Below are positions 25,339 to 32,180 of a stretch of 42,181 nucleotides of DNA, in pieces; the stretch's first letter is position 1, and every line of letters starts with the position of its first letter. The translations under genes were made by a program, and so were the position numbers. A model generated the notes under the pieces. The model saw only the letters and a list, made by a program, of their open reading frames with translations. It was not told where the DNA came from and did no database searches. Source of the DNA: JAVVUJ01 sp964461765. Its GTDB lineage: Bacteria; Bacillota; Clostridia; Peptostreptococcales; Anaerovoracaceae. The stretch is taken from NCBI GenBank assembly GCA_964461765.1, contig CAYWVS010000021.1, positions 1-42,181 on the forward strand, written 5' to 3'.

Positions 25339-25615
25339 TTTGCCCCTCCCCTTTTGCGCTCTTATCGTTTCCGTTTTTATAGATTTCCACCTTTTCTATG
25401 GTTCCTTTTATGCGCATTCTCTCTTCGCCCAATTCCTTTATCAAAAGATTACTTCCAGTTATGGAAGTAAATTCTTTTCCATTGCTCACTACGATGGAGT
25501 TCTCGCTGACTAAAACCAATTTCTGGACGTTGTCAATAATGGCCAGATTGCTGCTGACCAATACTCTGGATCGCTTTAATTCAAAATCATATATTAACTC
25601 ATCGAAAATGGACAT
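25331..25615 (-). CDS. yqfC: Sporulation protein YqfC (YabP/YqfC family)
   Basis: The 94-residue protein has the YabP/YqfC beta-rich core (LVLVSENSIVVSNGKEFTSITGSNLLIKEL...MRIKGTIEKVEIY). In Bacillus yqfC is expressed in the mother cell under sigma-E; the promoter type here cannot be read with confidence. The ATG at 25615 has AAAGGAG nine bases before it; a TTG at 25642 would add nine residues but would place this ribosome binding site inside the gene. It is the first gene of the cluster reading through yqfD, phoH, ybeY, cdd, era and recO. Confidence 0.88.
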   Translation of the reverse strand: MSIFDELIYDFELKRSRVLVSSNLAIIDNVQKLVLVSENSIVVSNGKEFTSITGSNLLIKELGEERMRIKGTIEKVEIYKNGNDKSAKGEGQNG

Positions 25616-25703
25616 GAAAAAGTTCTCCTTTGCAGGTTTCAATTTTAAATATTTTTTTCCATTAACATTTTATGAGAGAAGAGGCGGGAAAATAACAAAA
25701 AAA

Positions 25704-25792
25704 GATATGCTCTTTTAGACTTTTAAGTAAACCGTGTTTATTTCTTTTAATCTTTTAAGTAAACCAAGTTTATTTCTAAAAGTGAGCATATC
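25704..25792 (-). terminator. Large-loop terminator after the LCP gene, with two internal repeats
   Basis: On the minus strand GATATGCTC...TTTTAGA pairs with TCTAAAAGAGCATATC (two unpaired bases on one side) and is followed by seven T. The loop of about 55 bases contains two copies of a 27-bp repeat, each with its own dyad (TAAAC-N3-GTTTA at 25728-25740 and 25760-25772), so the RNA would be a branched structure. It lies between lcp and yqfC. Confidence 0.65.
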
Positions 25793-25859
25793 AGATCAAG
25801 TCCAATACCCTATATAAATTTTTATAATATTGTAAGGGAATCTTTTTAAAATAGGGATT

Positions 25860-26840
25860 TTATTCTATGGCACCATCGGTTACGGCCTCCTCTTCAGGCT
25901 TGGGCTCGTATATACTTCGGATCAGTGCTTCAATCTTTTCATCATCCCTGTAATAATACCAAGGGTAATTCCCCTCAGCAGTTCCCGGTAAGTTGCAGCT
26001 GCTGATTTTTTCTGTATCAAACCCTATGGCAGAGGTCAATAGGCTTGTAAGATTTCCCAGGGTCATATTGGAACGAACGTTGTTATAGGCCACATTGGCG
26101 ATCTTAATGAGATTGATGCCCAAGCTTTCTCGAATGGCGGATTTCACAAATGCCTGTAAGGCAAGGGTTCTGTCCAAATCCTGCATGGGATAACTGGGGT
26201 ATCCCGGATCACCATGGCGAAATCTTAAAAACTTCACTGAATCTTCTCCACTGAGCCGCTGAGATCCCTCAGGAATATCGATATGCAAAGGAGGGTCGTC
26301 ATAGGGGTCATTGTAATACATATGAAAAGGAATCTCCATGGGAACTCCCCCTATGGCATCCACAATTTTGGCAATTCCTTCAAAATCCACCACTACATAA
26401 TAGTTGATGGGTATATCACACAGAATGTCACTTACTGCTTTAGCCGTATTTTCCACCTTCCCTTGATAGGCAGCATTCAATCTTTTTTCTGAGACCGAGT
26501 GAGATTTATCCCGCTCGTAAAAGGTATCTCTGGGTAAGGAAATCAAGTAGGTATCCTGGGTTTTCTTATCATAATTTACTAAAAGCATGGTGTCCGTTAA
26601 ATTTGTATTGAGGGCCAATACCAAAATATTGATCTTCTTTGAATCTTTATATAAATCAGCAAAAGGACTGTTGGGATTTGTGGTGAGAAATTCTAAATCC
26701 GCAACCTCTACTTCTGTTTCCGCAGTAATAGGCTTGTCCGCTATCTTTTTGACCACATAGCCAAAAGCTGTAAATGCCAAAACTCCTACCACCAAAAATA
26801 CTAAAAATGTTATAGTTAGACCTTTTGCTTTACTCTTCAT
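25860..26840 (-). CDS. LytR-CpsA-Psr (LCP) family cell-wall glycopolymer ligase
   Basis: LCP enzymes attach teichoic acids or other polymers from lipid carriers to peptidoglycan. The 326-residue protein has one N-terminal membrane helix (GLTITFLVFLVVGVLAFTAFGYVV) and the LCP domain: NTNLTDTMLLVNYDKKTQDTYLISLPRDT, RLNAAYQ, DFEGIAKIVDAIGGVPMEIPFHMYY, and FLRFRHGDPGYPSYPMQDLDRTLALQAFV, which contains the conserved Arg residues. AGGAGTAGGAT precedes the ATG. It appears monocistronic, with repeats upstream and a terminator downstream. Confidence 0.92.
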   Translation of the reverse strand: MKSKAKGLTITFLVFLVVGVLAFTAFGYVVKKIADKPITAETEVEVADLEFLTTNPNSPFADLYKDSKKINILVLALNTNLTDTMLLVNYDKKTQDTYLISLPRDTFYERDKSHSVSEKRLNAAYQGKVENTAKAVSDILCDIPINYYVVVDFEGIAKIVDAIGGVPMEIPFHMYYNDPYDDPPLHIDIPEGSQRLSGEDSVKFLRFRHGDPGYPSYPMQDLDRTLALQAFVKSAIRESLGINLIKIANVAYNNVRSNMTLGNLTSLLTSAIGFDTEKISSCNLPGTAEGNYPWYYYRDDEKIEALIRSIYEPKPEEEAVTDGAIE

Positions 26841-26860
26841 ATCCTACTCCTGATATTCGC

Positions 26861-26938
26861 CTGTTTACTCATTGTGTAAGTTGTTTTCCCTGTTTACCCT
26901 TGTGTAAGTTTTCCCTGTTTACCTTGTGTAAGTTTTCC
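26861..26938. repeat. Three imperfect tandem repeats upstream of the LCP gene
   Basis: Units at 26861-26889 (29 bp), 26890-26914 (25 bp) and 26915-26938 (24 bp) share CTGTTTAC...TTGTGTAAGTT...TTCC. They differ by small insertions. They fill most of the 147-bp space between the WG-repeat gene and lcp and end 22 bp before the lcp ATG. Confidence 0.9.
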
Positions 26939-26987
26939 CTGTTTTCTATATGTACATGTATCGCTCAACAGTATAATTCTCTTAAAT

Positions 26988-28574
26988 TTAATCTATGTAT
27001 CCCCTTTTGGTATCAATTTTGATGGTATTGGTGGAATAATCGTAAAGGATGCCAATATCAAAGGCTTTTCCAATGTCTCGAAGCTTAAAATAATTGTTGT
27101 TGTTGATGGTGTATGCTTGCAACTCCAACACATTACCGTCTAAGTAAATGGTGGATGTGTTCTTTTTAGCTACCTTTGCCGTACCATCTCCTTGTACCAT
27201 TTCACCACCCACGGAAACATATGGCTCATGGGAAGTTAAAAGGATGACCTTCTTTCCATTATCCCAACCTACCCCAAATTGTTTCTCCGTTTCATTGAGC
27301 ACCATGGCCAAATCTCGCAACTTGAAATAGTTATTTCCATCGATGTTATAGGCTTCTAAGGATATTTGCTCTTCGTTTACATAAACGTGAGAAGCGGTTG
27401 ACTTAGCTTTGATTTCTTGATTTTTTTGCACTCTCTCCACACTGACGAATCCCCATAAGTCTCCTTTTTTTACAGGGGCAAAGCCCTCACTAAAAAGGGT
27501 GGCTTCGTCATAATCAAAAGGAATTACAACCTCTCCCGTCTGATCGATGTAACCCATTTTTTCGTTTAACTTCACAGATGTCAACCCTTCGTTGAATTCA
27601 CCATAGCTTCCTGTTTCGTATTTGATGGGGATAACTTCTTTTCCCGTCCTATCAATAAAGCCAATTCTATCACCTAAAACAGTGCCTGCCAGTCCCTCTT
27701 TAAATGAGATGGGCCAATCATATTTGACAGGTGTAATAAGATTTCCATTTTTATCCATGTACCCAAATTTAATATCCTCTGTTCCTACAATCATGAAGCC
27801 TTCCCGGAATCCTTCCGAGTAGGATCTGGGGTACTTAGTCTGAAACACGAGTTTTCCGGTTCTATCAATGACACTGCATAGACCATTCATCTGAACGATA
27901 GAAAGGCCTTCATTAAACCCTGCTACGCCATCAAATATACTGGGAATTACCAAATTCCCTTTTGTATCTATATAACCCCATTTGTCATCAATACGTACCG
28001 GCGCTAAGCCTTCCTGAAATCCCATAAACGCATAGGATTCGTATATAGGCGCTAAAATTTCTTTTCCGGTTTTGTCTAAAACTCCACAGAGGTCATTCTC
28101 ATCCTGACATAAGATGGCACCTTGGCTAAAGCTGCCAATGAGAGTTAGGTTTGTCTTAAAGACAACATTTCCAAGGGTATCAATGACGTAGCCCTCTTCA
28201 TTCTTAGTTGCCGCCGCCAACCCTTCCGAATAATCGTTGATGTAATCGTAAATAAAAGGAACTACCACTTTACCGGATTTGTCAATGACACCCCATTTTT
28301 CGTTTTCTACTACTATGGCCAACCCGTTTTGAAAATTGCGAACAAGGTCATACTTTGCCTCAATGACCATCCTGCCATTCTTATCGATAAATCCCCACTT
28401 TTCCCGAACCTGAACTCCGGCCAATCCTTCTTGAAAGTAAGTCACATTTTCGTATTGCATAGGAATAGAATTACGCCCAATTATGGTGTCATAAAGGGGG
28501 GCCGCATTTGCAGGAAAAACGGTTGCCGCCCATATTAAAGTGATAGCCAATAGATATTTAATTGTCTTTTCCAT
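26988..28574 (-). CDS. Secreted WG-repeat protein with two C-terminal stalk-type domains
   Basis: The 528-residue protein begins with a signal peptide (MEKTIKYLLAITLIWAATVF followed by PANA). About ten WG units follow, each near WGFIDKNG / WGVIDKSG / YIDQTG with FQEGLA.V spaced at about 40 residues. From about residue 395 there are two similar domains, (VYVNEEQISLEAYNIDGNNY) and (IYLDGNVLELQAYTINNNNY), each followed by FKLRD; these resemble the copper-amine-oxidase-N/stalk domains of clostridial surface proteins. Ligand and function are unknown. GAAAGGAACTTTTCT is before the ATG, and TATAAT about 70 bp upstream may be its -10 box. Confidence 0.88.
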   Translation of the reverse strand: MEKTIKYLLAITLIWAATVFPANAAPLYDTIIGRNSIPMQYENVTYFQEGLAGVQVREKWGFIDKNGRMVIEAKYDLVRNFQNGLAIVVENEKWGVIDKSGKVVVPFIYDYINDYSEGLAAATKNEEGYVIDTLGNVVFKTNLTLIGSFSQGAILCQDENDLCGVLDKTGKEILAPIYESYAFMGFQEGLAPVRIDDKWGYIDTKGNLVIPSIFDGVAGFNEGLSIVQMNGLCSVIDRTGKLVFQTKYPRSYSEGFREGFMIVGTEDIKFGYMDKNGNLITPVKYDWPISFKEGLAGTVLGDRIGFIDRTGKEVIPIKYETGSYGEFNEGLTSVKLNEKMGYIDQTGEVVIPFDYDEATLFSEGFAPVKKGDLWGFVSVERVQKNQEIKAKSTASHVYVNEEQISLEAYNIDGNNYFKLRDLAMVLNETEKQFGVGWDNGKKVILLTSHEPYVSVGGEMVQGDGTAKVAKKNTSTIYLDGNVLELQAYTINNNNYFKLRDIGKAFDIGILYDYSTNTIKIDTKRGYID

Positions 28575-28835
28575 AGAAAAGTTCCTTTCTAATAAATATA
28601 AGTATTTTGTAAACCTATAAATTTGTTCTATTATAATATATCAAGCAAGAAAATTCTACCAAAAATTTTAATTTTTTATATTTAAAATATCATTTTTATT
28701 TATATTTTTATTATTTATCTTAGACAGAATTTTTTACCAAAGTGTTCCATAAATATATAGATTTATTGAAACATTTGCTCTTTGTTATTTTCTTTCAAAT
28801 TAAGTTATTGTCATTGATAAATTTACTATTAAAAA
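28575..28835. other. AT-rich intergenic region upstream of the WG-repeat gene
   Basis: The region of about 260 bp holds the probable promoter of the WG-repeat gene (TATAAT on the minus strand near 28636-28641, with a weak -35). Apart from that I see only A/T-rich sequence and no reading frame of note. Confidence 0.4.
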
Positions 28836-28862
28836 AGCCTTACACTTTTAAAATGTAAGGCT
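28836..28862 (-). terminator. Rho-independent terminator of the rpsU-yqeY operon
   Basis: AGCCTTACA and TGTAAGGCT form a nine-pair stem with a nine-base loop; on the minus strand it is followed by six T. It starts 6 bp after the yqeY stop codon. Confidence 0.9.
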
Positions 28863-28868
28863 ACAGTT

Positions 28869-29315
28869 TTAACCTAAAAATTGTTCTATGACTTTTTTGA
28901 CTTCCCCGCCATCAGCTACACCTTTTACTTTTGGCATTACTGCTCCGATGAGTTTTCCCAGATTCTGTTTTCCGCTTTCAATGGAAAGCTGAGAAGCTGT
29001 TTCCTGAACAATCTTCAGGATTTCATCACCGGTAAGCTGCTTAGGCAGATATTTCATTAAAACTTCAATCTCTTTGTTATAGCTTTCCAGCAAGTCTGTT
29101 CGACCGGCCTTTTCAAAGTCTGCAAGTGCATCTTTACGCATTTTTACTTGCTTAGTCAGGATATTTATGACTCCGGCTTCATCTAACTCTTCTCTGTTGT
29201 CAACCTCATATTGCTTTATGGCTGCACGAGCTAAGTTCACCGTATTCTTTGCAATTTCATCCTTGGATTTCATTGCTTCTTTAAAATCGTTAGTTAATTG
29301 TTCTTTAATTGTCAT
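28869..29315 (-). CDS. yqeY: GatB/YqeY domain protein
   Basis: The 148-residue protein matches the stand-alone YqeY family, related to the C-terminal tRNA-binding domain of GatB: MTIKEQLTNDFKEAMKSKDEIAKNTVNLARAAIKQYEVDNR, YLPKQLTGDEI, and GKLIGAVMPKVKGVADGGEV. In Firmicutes it usually follows rpsU, as here, with TAATG stop/start overlap. Its exact role, possibly tRNA-related, is not established. Confidence 0.93.
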   Translation of the reverse strand: MTIKEQLTNDFKEAMKSKDEIAKNTVNLARAAIKQYEVDNREELDEAGVINILTKQVKMRKDALADFEKAGRTDLLESYNKEIEVLMKYLPKQLTGDEILKIVQETASQLSIESGKQNLGKLIGAVMPKVKGVADGGEVKKVIEQFLG

Positions 29316-29494
29316 TAGAATTTCTTCGCCTTCTTTCTTGCGGCTTCTGACTTTTTCTTTCTCTTTACGCTGGGCTTTTCATAATGCTCTCTTTTTCTAA
29401 GTTCGGACATTACTCCATCTCTAGCGCAAGAACGCTTAAATCTTTTTAAAGCGCTTTCTAAACTTTCGTTTTCTCTTACAACTACCTGTGCCAT
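29315..29494 (-). CDS. rpsU: 30S ribosomal protein S21
   Basis: bS21 sits on the 30S subunit near the anti-Shine-Dalgarno region. The 59-residue product MAQVVVRENESLESALKRFK and the Lys/Arg-rich C-terminus are typical. The ATG at 29494 has a full AGGAGGTG before it; the reading frame runs upstream to 29539, but those residues are not part of the family. Confidence 0.97.
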   Translation of the reverse strand: MAQVVVRENESLESALKRFKRSCARDGVMSELRKREHYEKPSVKRKKKSEAARKKAKKF

Positions 29495-29564
29495 GATCTG
29501 TTTCACCTCCTGACCTTTCTGAAATTTTTGGATGCACATTATTTTCTGAAACTATAACAAAAGT

Positions 29565-29594
29565 ATTATATATTGAATCAATGACATTTGGCAA
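29565..29594 (-). promoter_or_regulatory. Sigma-A-type promoter for rpsU-yqeY
   Basis: On the minus strand TTGCCA (29594-29589), an 18-bp spacer and TATAAT (29570-29565). It lies about 70 bp before the rpsU ATG. Confidence 0.65.
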
Positions 29595-29613
29595 GTATTA
29601 TTTTCAAAATATA

Positions 29614-29648
29614 GGAAATATCATGTTAAAATTTAAAACGATATTTCC
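29614..29648 (-). terminator. Possible terminator of the ABC transporter operon
   Basis: GGAAATATC (29614-29622) and GATATTTCC (29640-29648) are perfect complements with a 17-base loop. On the minus strand the following sequence is TATATTTTG, a weak T stretch. It starts 70 bp after the end of the permease gene and before the rpsU promoter. Confidence 0.45.
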
Positions 29649-29717
29649 TTGATTTTTTATTAAAAATACAGAAGTTCAACTAAATTTATTCTATGCAATA
29701 TTTTATATTCAATGTTA

Positions 29718-30584
29718 CTAATCGATTTCCAAATGCTTGTTCAATATCCAAGTATTTATTGCAAATTTAATACCGATTAAGACTGCATTTATCGCTATGC
29801 TTAAACCTAAAGCAGGAGTAATCCCATTAAAGAGAGCATTCATATTTGGTAAATACTGACCGCTGGTAATGGTAATTCCTTGAAAAATTCCTTGGTCGAA
29901 AGAATCCTGAATAAATCCTTGAAACAACTCTGCAAAAGCAGTTGCAAAATATGATTCTATGATGGTGATTATGATGAATGCACCGATACCAAATAACATT
30001 TTATGTTTTTTTAGTTTCCCTAAATTGGCAATACTGCAAGCCAGATATATGAGCATGATGGTATTTAGCGCTTGCACCAAACTTGCAAAGAATCCAATGA
30101 TATAGAAGCTGATGCTACCTGGTCCCCAAAATCCTATTTCTGTAAGAACCTGAAATCCTTGGGCAAAGTCTGAAAATTCTCCTAGGAACAACATGAGAAG
30201 CATTGCCACAATGGCATAGGACACAAAAAATACAATCCCTGTCAAAGCAATCCAAATGGCTGACGTAATCAATTTTGATGATAGTACCTGCCAGGGTTGA
30301 ACCGGAAGGGTCATAGTTAAGTATCCTTCATTGCCAAAGACTTTTTTATTATACATATTGATGATTGTCATGATGGCGATGACCACCGATGCAACGAATA
30401 ACCCAAAGAATGTGATTGAAAACAACACTTGAATCAAACTATCTCCTAATCCCTCATGTAGATTATCGCTGTAATATGCACCCATTAGCCCCATGATTAC
30501 AGCGGAAAAAGCGATGACTCCGAAAATTCCAAGAAATTCTCTGCGCGTGCTTCTAATATCATATGTGATTAATTTCCCTAACAT
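29718..30584 (-). CDS. ABC transporter permease (YtrC/D-like, ABC-2 type)
   Basis: The 288-residue protein has six hydrophobic segments: FLGIFGVIAFSAVIMGLMG, VLFSITFFGLFVASVVIAIM, SAIWIALTGIVFFVSYAIVAML, SISFYIIGFFASLVQALNTIML, FGIGAFIIITIIESYF, and a C-terminal one. It has the ABC-2 permease layout and no ATPase motif. The ATG overlaps the ATPase gene by 7 bp, so both are made together. The substrate is unknown; operons with a YtrA-type GntR regulator often respond to cell-wall-active compounds. Confidence 0.8.
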   Translation of the reverse strand: MLGKLITYDIRSTRREFLGIFGVIAFSAVIMGLMGAYYSDNLHEGLGDSLIQVLFSITFFGLFVASVVIAIMTIINMYNKKVFGNEGYLTMTLPVQPWQVLSSKLITSAIWIALTGIVFFVSYAIVAMLLMLFLGEFSDFAQGFQVLTEIGFWGPGSISFYIIGFFASLVQALNTIMLIYLACSIANLGKLKKHKMLFGIGAFIIITIIESYFATAFAELFQGFIQDSFDQGIFQGITITSGQYLPNMNALFNGITPALGLSIAINAVLIGIKFAINTWILNKHLEID

Positions 30585-31291
30585 TTAAATACCTCCCTGA
30601 ATAATTCATCTATAGATTTTCCGGTTCTTTCTCGGACAGAATCTACCTCTTCAAACAACTCCACTTGACCATCCTTTAAGAATATAATGGTGTCAAAAAT
30701 CCTTTCCACATCGGTAATCAAATGGGTAGATAGAAGAATGCTGCCATTTTCATTATAATTGTTTAAGATGGTATCTAAAATAAAATCTCTGGCGGCAGGG
30801 TCTACACCACCGATGGGTTCGTCAAGCACGTATAGGAGTGCATTTCTGGACATAGTCAGGGACAATTGAAACTTTTCGATCATTCCCTTAGACATGGTTT
30901 TAATCTTTTGGTTTAAATTACTTTCCAAACCAAGTCGGTTTAGCATCTCTAATGCTTTGGCTTTATCAAAGTCCTTATAAAAATCGGAAAACATATTTAC
31001 CGCATCATTTATGGTCATCCAATCTCCGAAGAAGTTTCTATCGGGCAAATAGGATATTACCGCTTTGCTTTCAACCCCGGGAGCTTTGCCTAAAATCTTT
31101 ACTTGCCCTTCATAATCCATTAGAAGACCGTTAATTACTTTGATCAAGGTAGTTTTTCCGCTACCGTTTGGTCCCAGCAAACCGATAATCTTGCTTTTGG
31201 GTAAAGTTAAATTCAAATTATTTAATGCAAGTTTTTGACCATACTTTTTGGATAATCCTATGACTTCCACTAGATTCTCATTATTCTCCAT
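30578..31291 (-). CDS. ABC transporter ATP-binding protein
   Basis: The 237-residue ATPase has Walker A GLLGPNGSGKTTLIK (about 34-48), a degenerate signature MSKGMIEKFQL in place of LSGGQ, Walker B LLYVLDEPIGGVDP and the H-loop STHLITD. The degenerate signature is common in the YtrB-type group paired with GntR regulators. It follows the GntR gene with an 11-bp overlap; GGAGGAGAGCAAG precedes the ATG. Confidence 0.92.
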   Translation of the reverse strand: MENNENLVEVIGLSKKYGQKLALNNLNLTLPKSKIIGLLGPNGSGKTTLIKVINGLLMDYEGQVKILGKAPGVESKAVISYLPDRNFFGDWMTINDAVNMFSDFYKDFDKAKALEMLNRLGLESNLNQKIKTMSKGMIEKFQLSLTMSRNALLYVLDEPIGGVDPAARDFILDTILNNYNENGSILLSTHLITDVERIFDTIIFLKDGQVELFEEVDSVRERTGKSIDELFREVFKC

Positions 31292-31649
31292 CTTGCTCTC
31301 CTCCTTTTATTAGCTCTATTACAGCCTCTTTAGTGTAACCCAAACTTTCCATTTCCTGTAAAAAAGTATGAATCTTTTCCTTTATCATAGTATGCTTTCC
31401 TTTCTCAATGATGTCCTGATTATCTGTAACATATCTCCCATTTGTACGCTCTGAATACAAATAACCTTCTCTCTCCAACTCTGTCAATGCCCTTTGCATG
31501 GTATTTGGGTTTACAGAGAATTCTGAGGCAAGTTCTCTCACAGATGCAATTCTCTGTCCAGATTGCAATTTTCCTATAATAATTTGCTTTTTTATCTCAT
31601 CCACTATCTGCAAATAGATAGGGGCATTTGAATCAAAAATTTTTTTCAT
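31281..31649 (-). CDS. GntR-family regulator, YtrA type
   Basis: The 122-residue protein has a winged-helix GntR domain (IYLQIVDEIKKQIIIGKLQSGQRIASVRELASEFSVNPNTMQRALTELEREGYLYSERTNGRYVT) and a short C-terminal helical dimerisation tail, with no large effector domain. That is the YtrA subclass, which usually controls its own ABC transporter operon. I start at the ATG at 31649 with AAAGGAGGTGTAAT before it; the reading from 31682 would begin inside the operator. The palindrome just upstream is the probable binding site. Confidence 0.92.
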   Translation of the reverse strand: MKKIFDSNAPIYLQIVDEIKKQIIIGKLQSGQRIASVRELASEFSVNPNTMQRALTELEREGYLYSERTNGRYVTDNQDIIEKGKHTMIKEKIHTFLQEMESLGYTKEAVIELIKGGEQDGE

Positions 31650-31662
31650 ATTACACCTCCTT

Positions 31663-31698
31663 TGTACTATTGTATTAATCATCTAATACAATAGTACA
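31663..31698. promoter_or_regulatory. Palindromic operator of the GntR-ABC operon
   Basis: Two perfect 15-bp arms (31663-31677 and 31684-31698) flank a 6-bp spacer. Each arm includes TAATACAATAGTACA or its complement. It covers the -10 box and the probable transcription start, so a bound repressor would block initiation. Confidence 0.85.
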
Positions 31699-31719
31699 TT
31701 CTCCCTACCTCTTTGTCAA
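31691..31719 (-). promoter_or_regulatory. Sigma-A promoter of the GntR-ABC operon
   Basis: On the minus strand TTGACA (31719-31714), a 17-bp spacer and TACTAT (31696-31691). The -10 box lies in one arm of the palindrome. Confidence 0.8.
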
Positions 31720-31812
31720 TAGTTTTTTTCAGAAATTTTTAAAATGTAAAAGCAGTACCTTTTTCCATATTCCGTCACATCGTCTTCCACAATAGTTTTA
31801 ACATAATAAAAA

Positions 31813-31850
31813 AGCAACGAAAATGGTCAAGTAAAATCATTTTTGTTACT
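31813..31850 (-). terminator. Probable terminator downstream of the MFS gene
   Basis: On the minus strand a 13-bp stem (AGTAACAAAAATG with CATTTTCGTTGCT, one mismatch and one G-T pair) is followed by a T run. It lies about 330 bp after the MFS stop codon and before the GntR promoter. Confidence 0.6.
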
Positions 31851-31953
31851 TTTAATTTTTATAATTTATTAAATAAAATTTGAAATTAATTTACTATTTA
31901 TTTAACGAATAAATGATACTTGGTCATAGACTAATATTATTAGATATTCGAAA

Positions 31954-32037
31954 ATTCAACTATTATAAATATTATTTTCAATATTCTTTGTCTTCTTGCC
32001 AGGGCGACGGGTATTCAACTATTATAAATATTATTTT
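31954..32037. repeat. Direct repeat pair, 25 bp
   Basis: Exact copies of ATTCAACTATTATAAATATT plus TTATT... occur at 31954-31978 and 32013-32037, 34 bp apart. Confidence 0.9.
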
Positions 32038-32073
32038 ATTAATAAATTAACACATTATATTGTGGTCAGTTTT

Positions 32074-32133
32074 ATTATTTATATCTTTTAAACATTATTT
32101 ATATCTTTTAAACATTATTTATATCTTTTAAAC
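32074..32133. repeat. Three exact tandem copies of a 20-bp unit
   Basis: ATTATTTATATCTTTTAAAC is repeated three times without change at 32074-32093, 32094-32113 and 32114-32133. There are no spacers, so it is not a CRISPR array. Confidence 0.97.
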
Positions 32134-32180
32134 CTGGTATCATAATAATAATTATGGAAGCTTTTTTATATTGGTTAAAC

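Larger units (their letters stand above)
31720..32180. other. Gene-free, repeat-containing region downstream of the MFS gene
   Basis: About 460 bp without a convincing gene. It holds a terminator (31813-31850), a 25-bp direct repeat with copies at 31954-31978 and 32013-32037, and three exact tandem copies of a 20-bp unit at 32074-32133. A short GC-rich stretch, CCAGGGCGACGGG, lies between the two 25-bp copies. Confidence 0.7.

Noticed and set aside
25704..26938. A shared GTAAAC operator on both sides of the LCP gene
   Set aside because: The GTAAAC hexamer occurs in both repeat sets but in different orientation and context, so chance is the simpler explanation.
32074..32133. Possible CRISPR array
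   Set aside because: The 20-bp units are directly adjacent with no spacers, and no cas gene is near.
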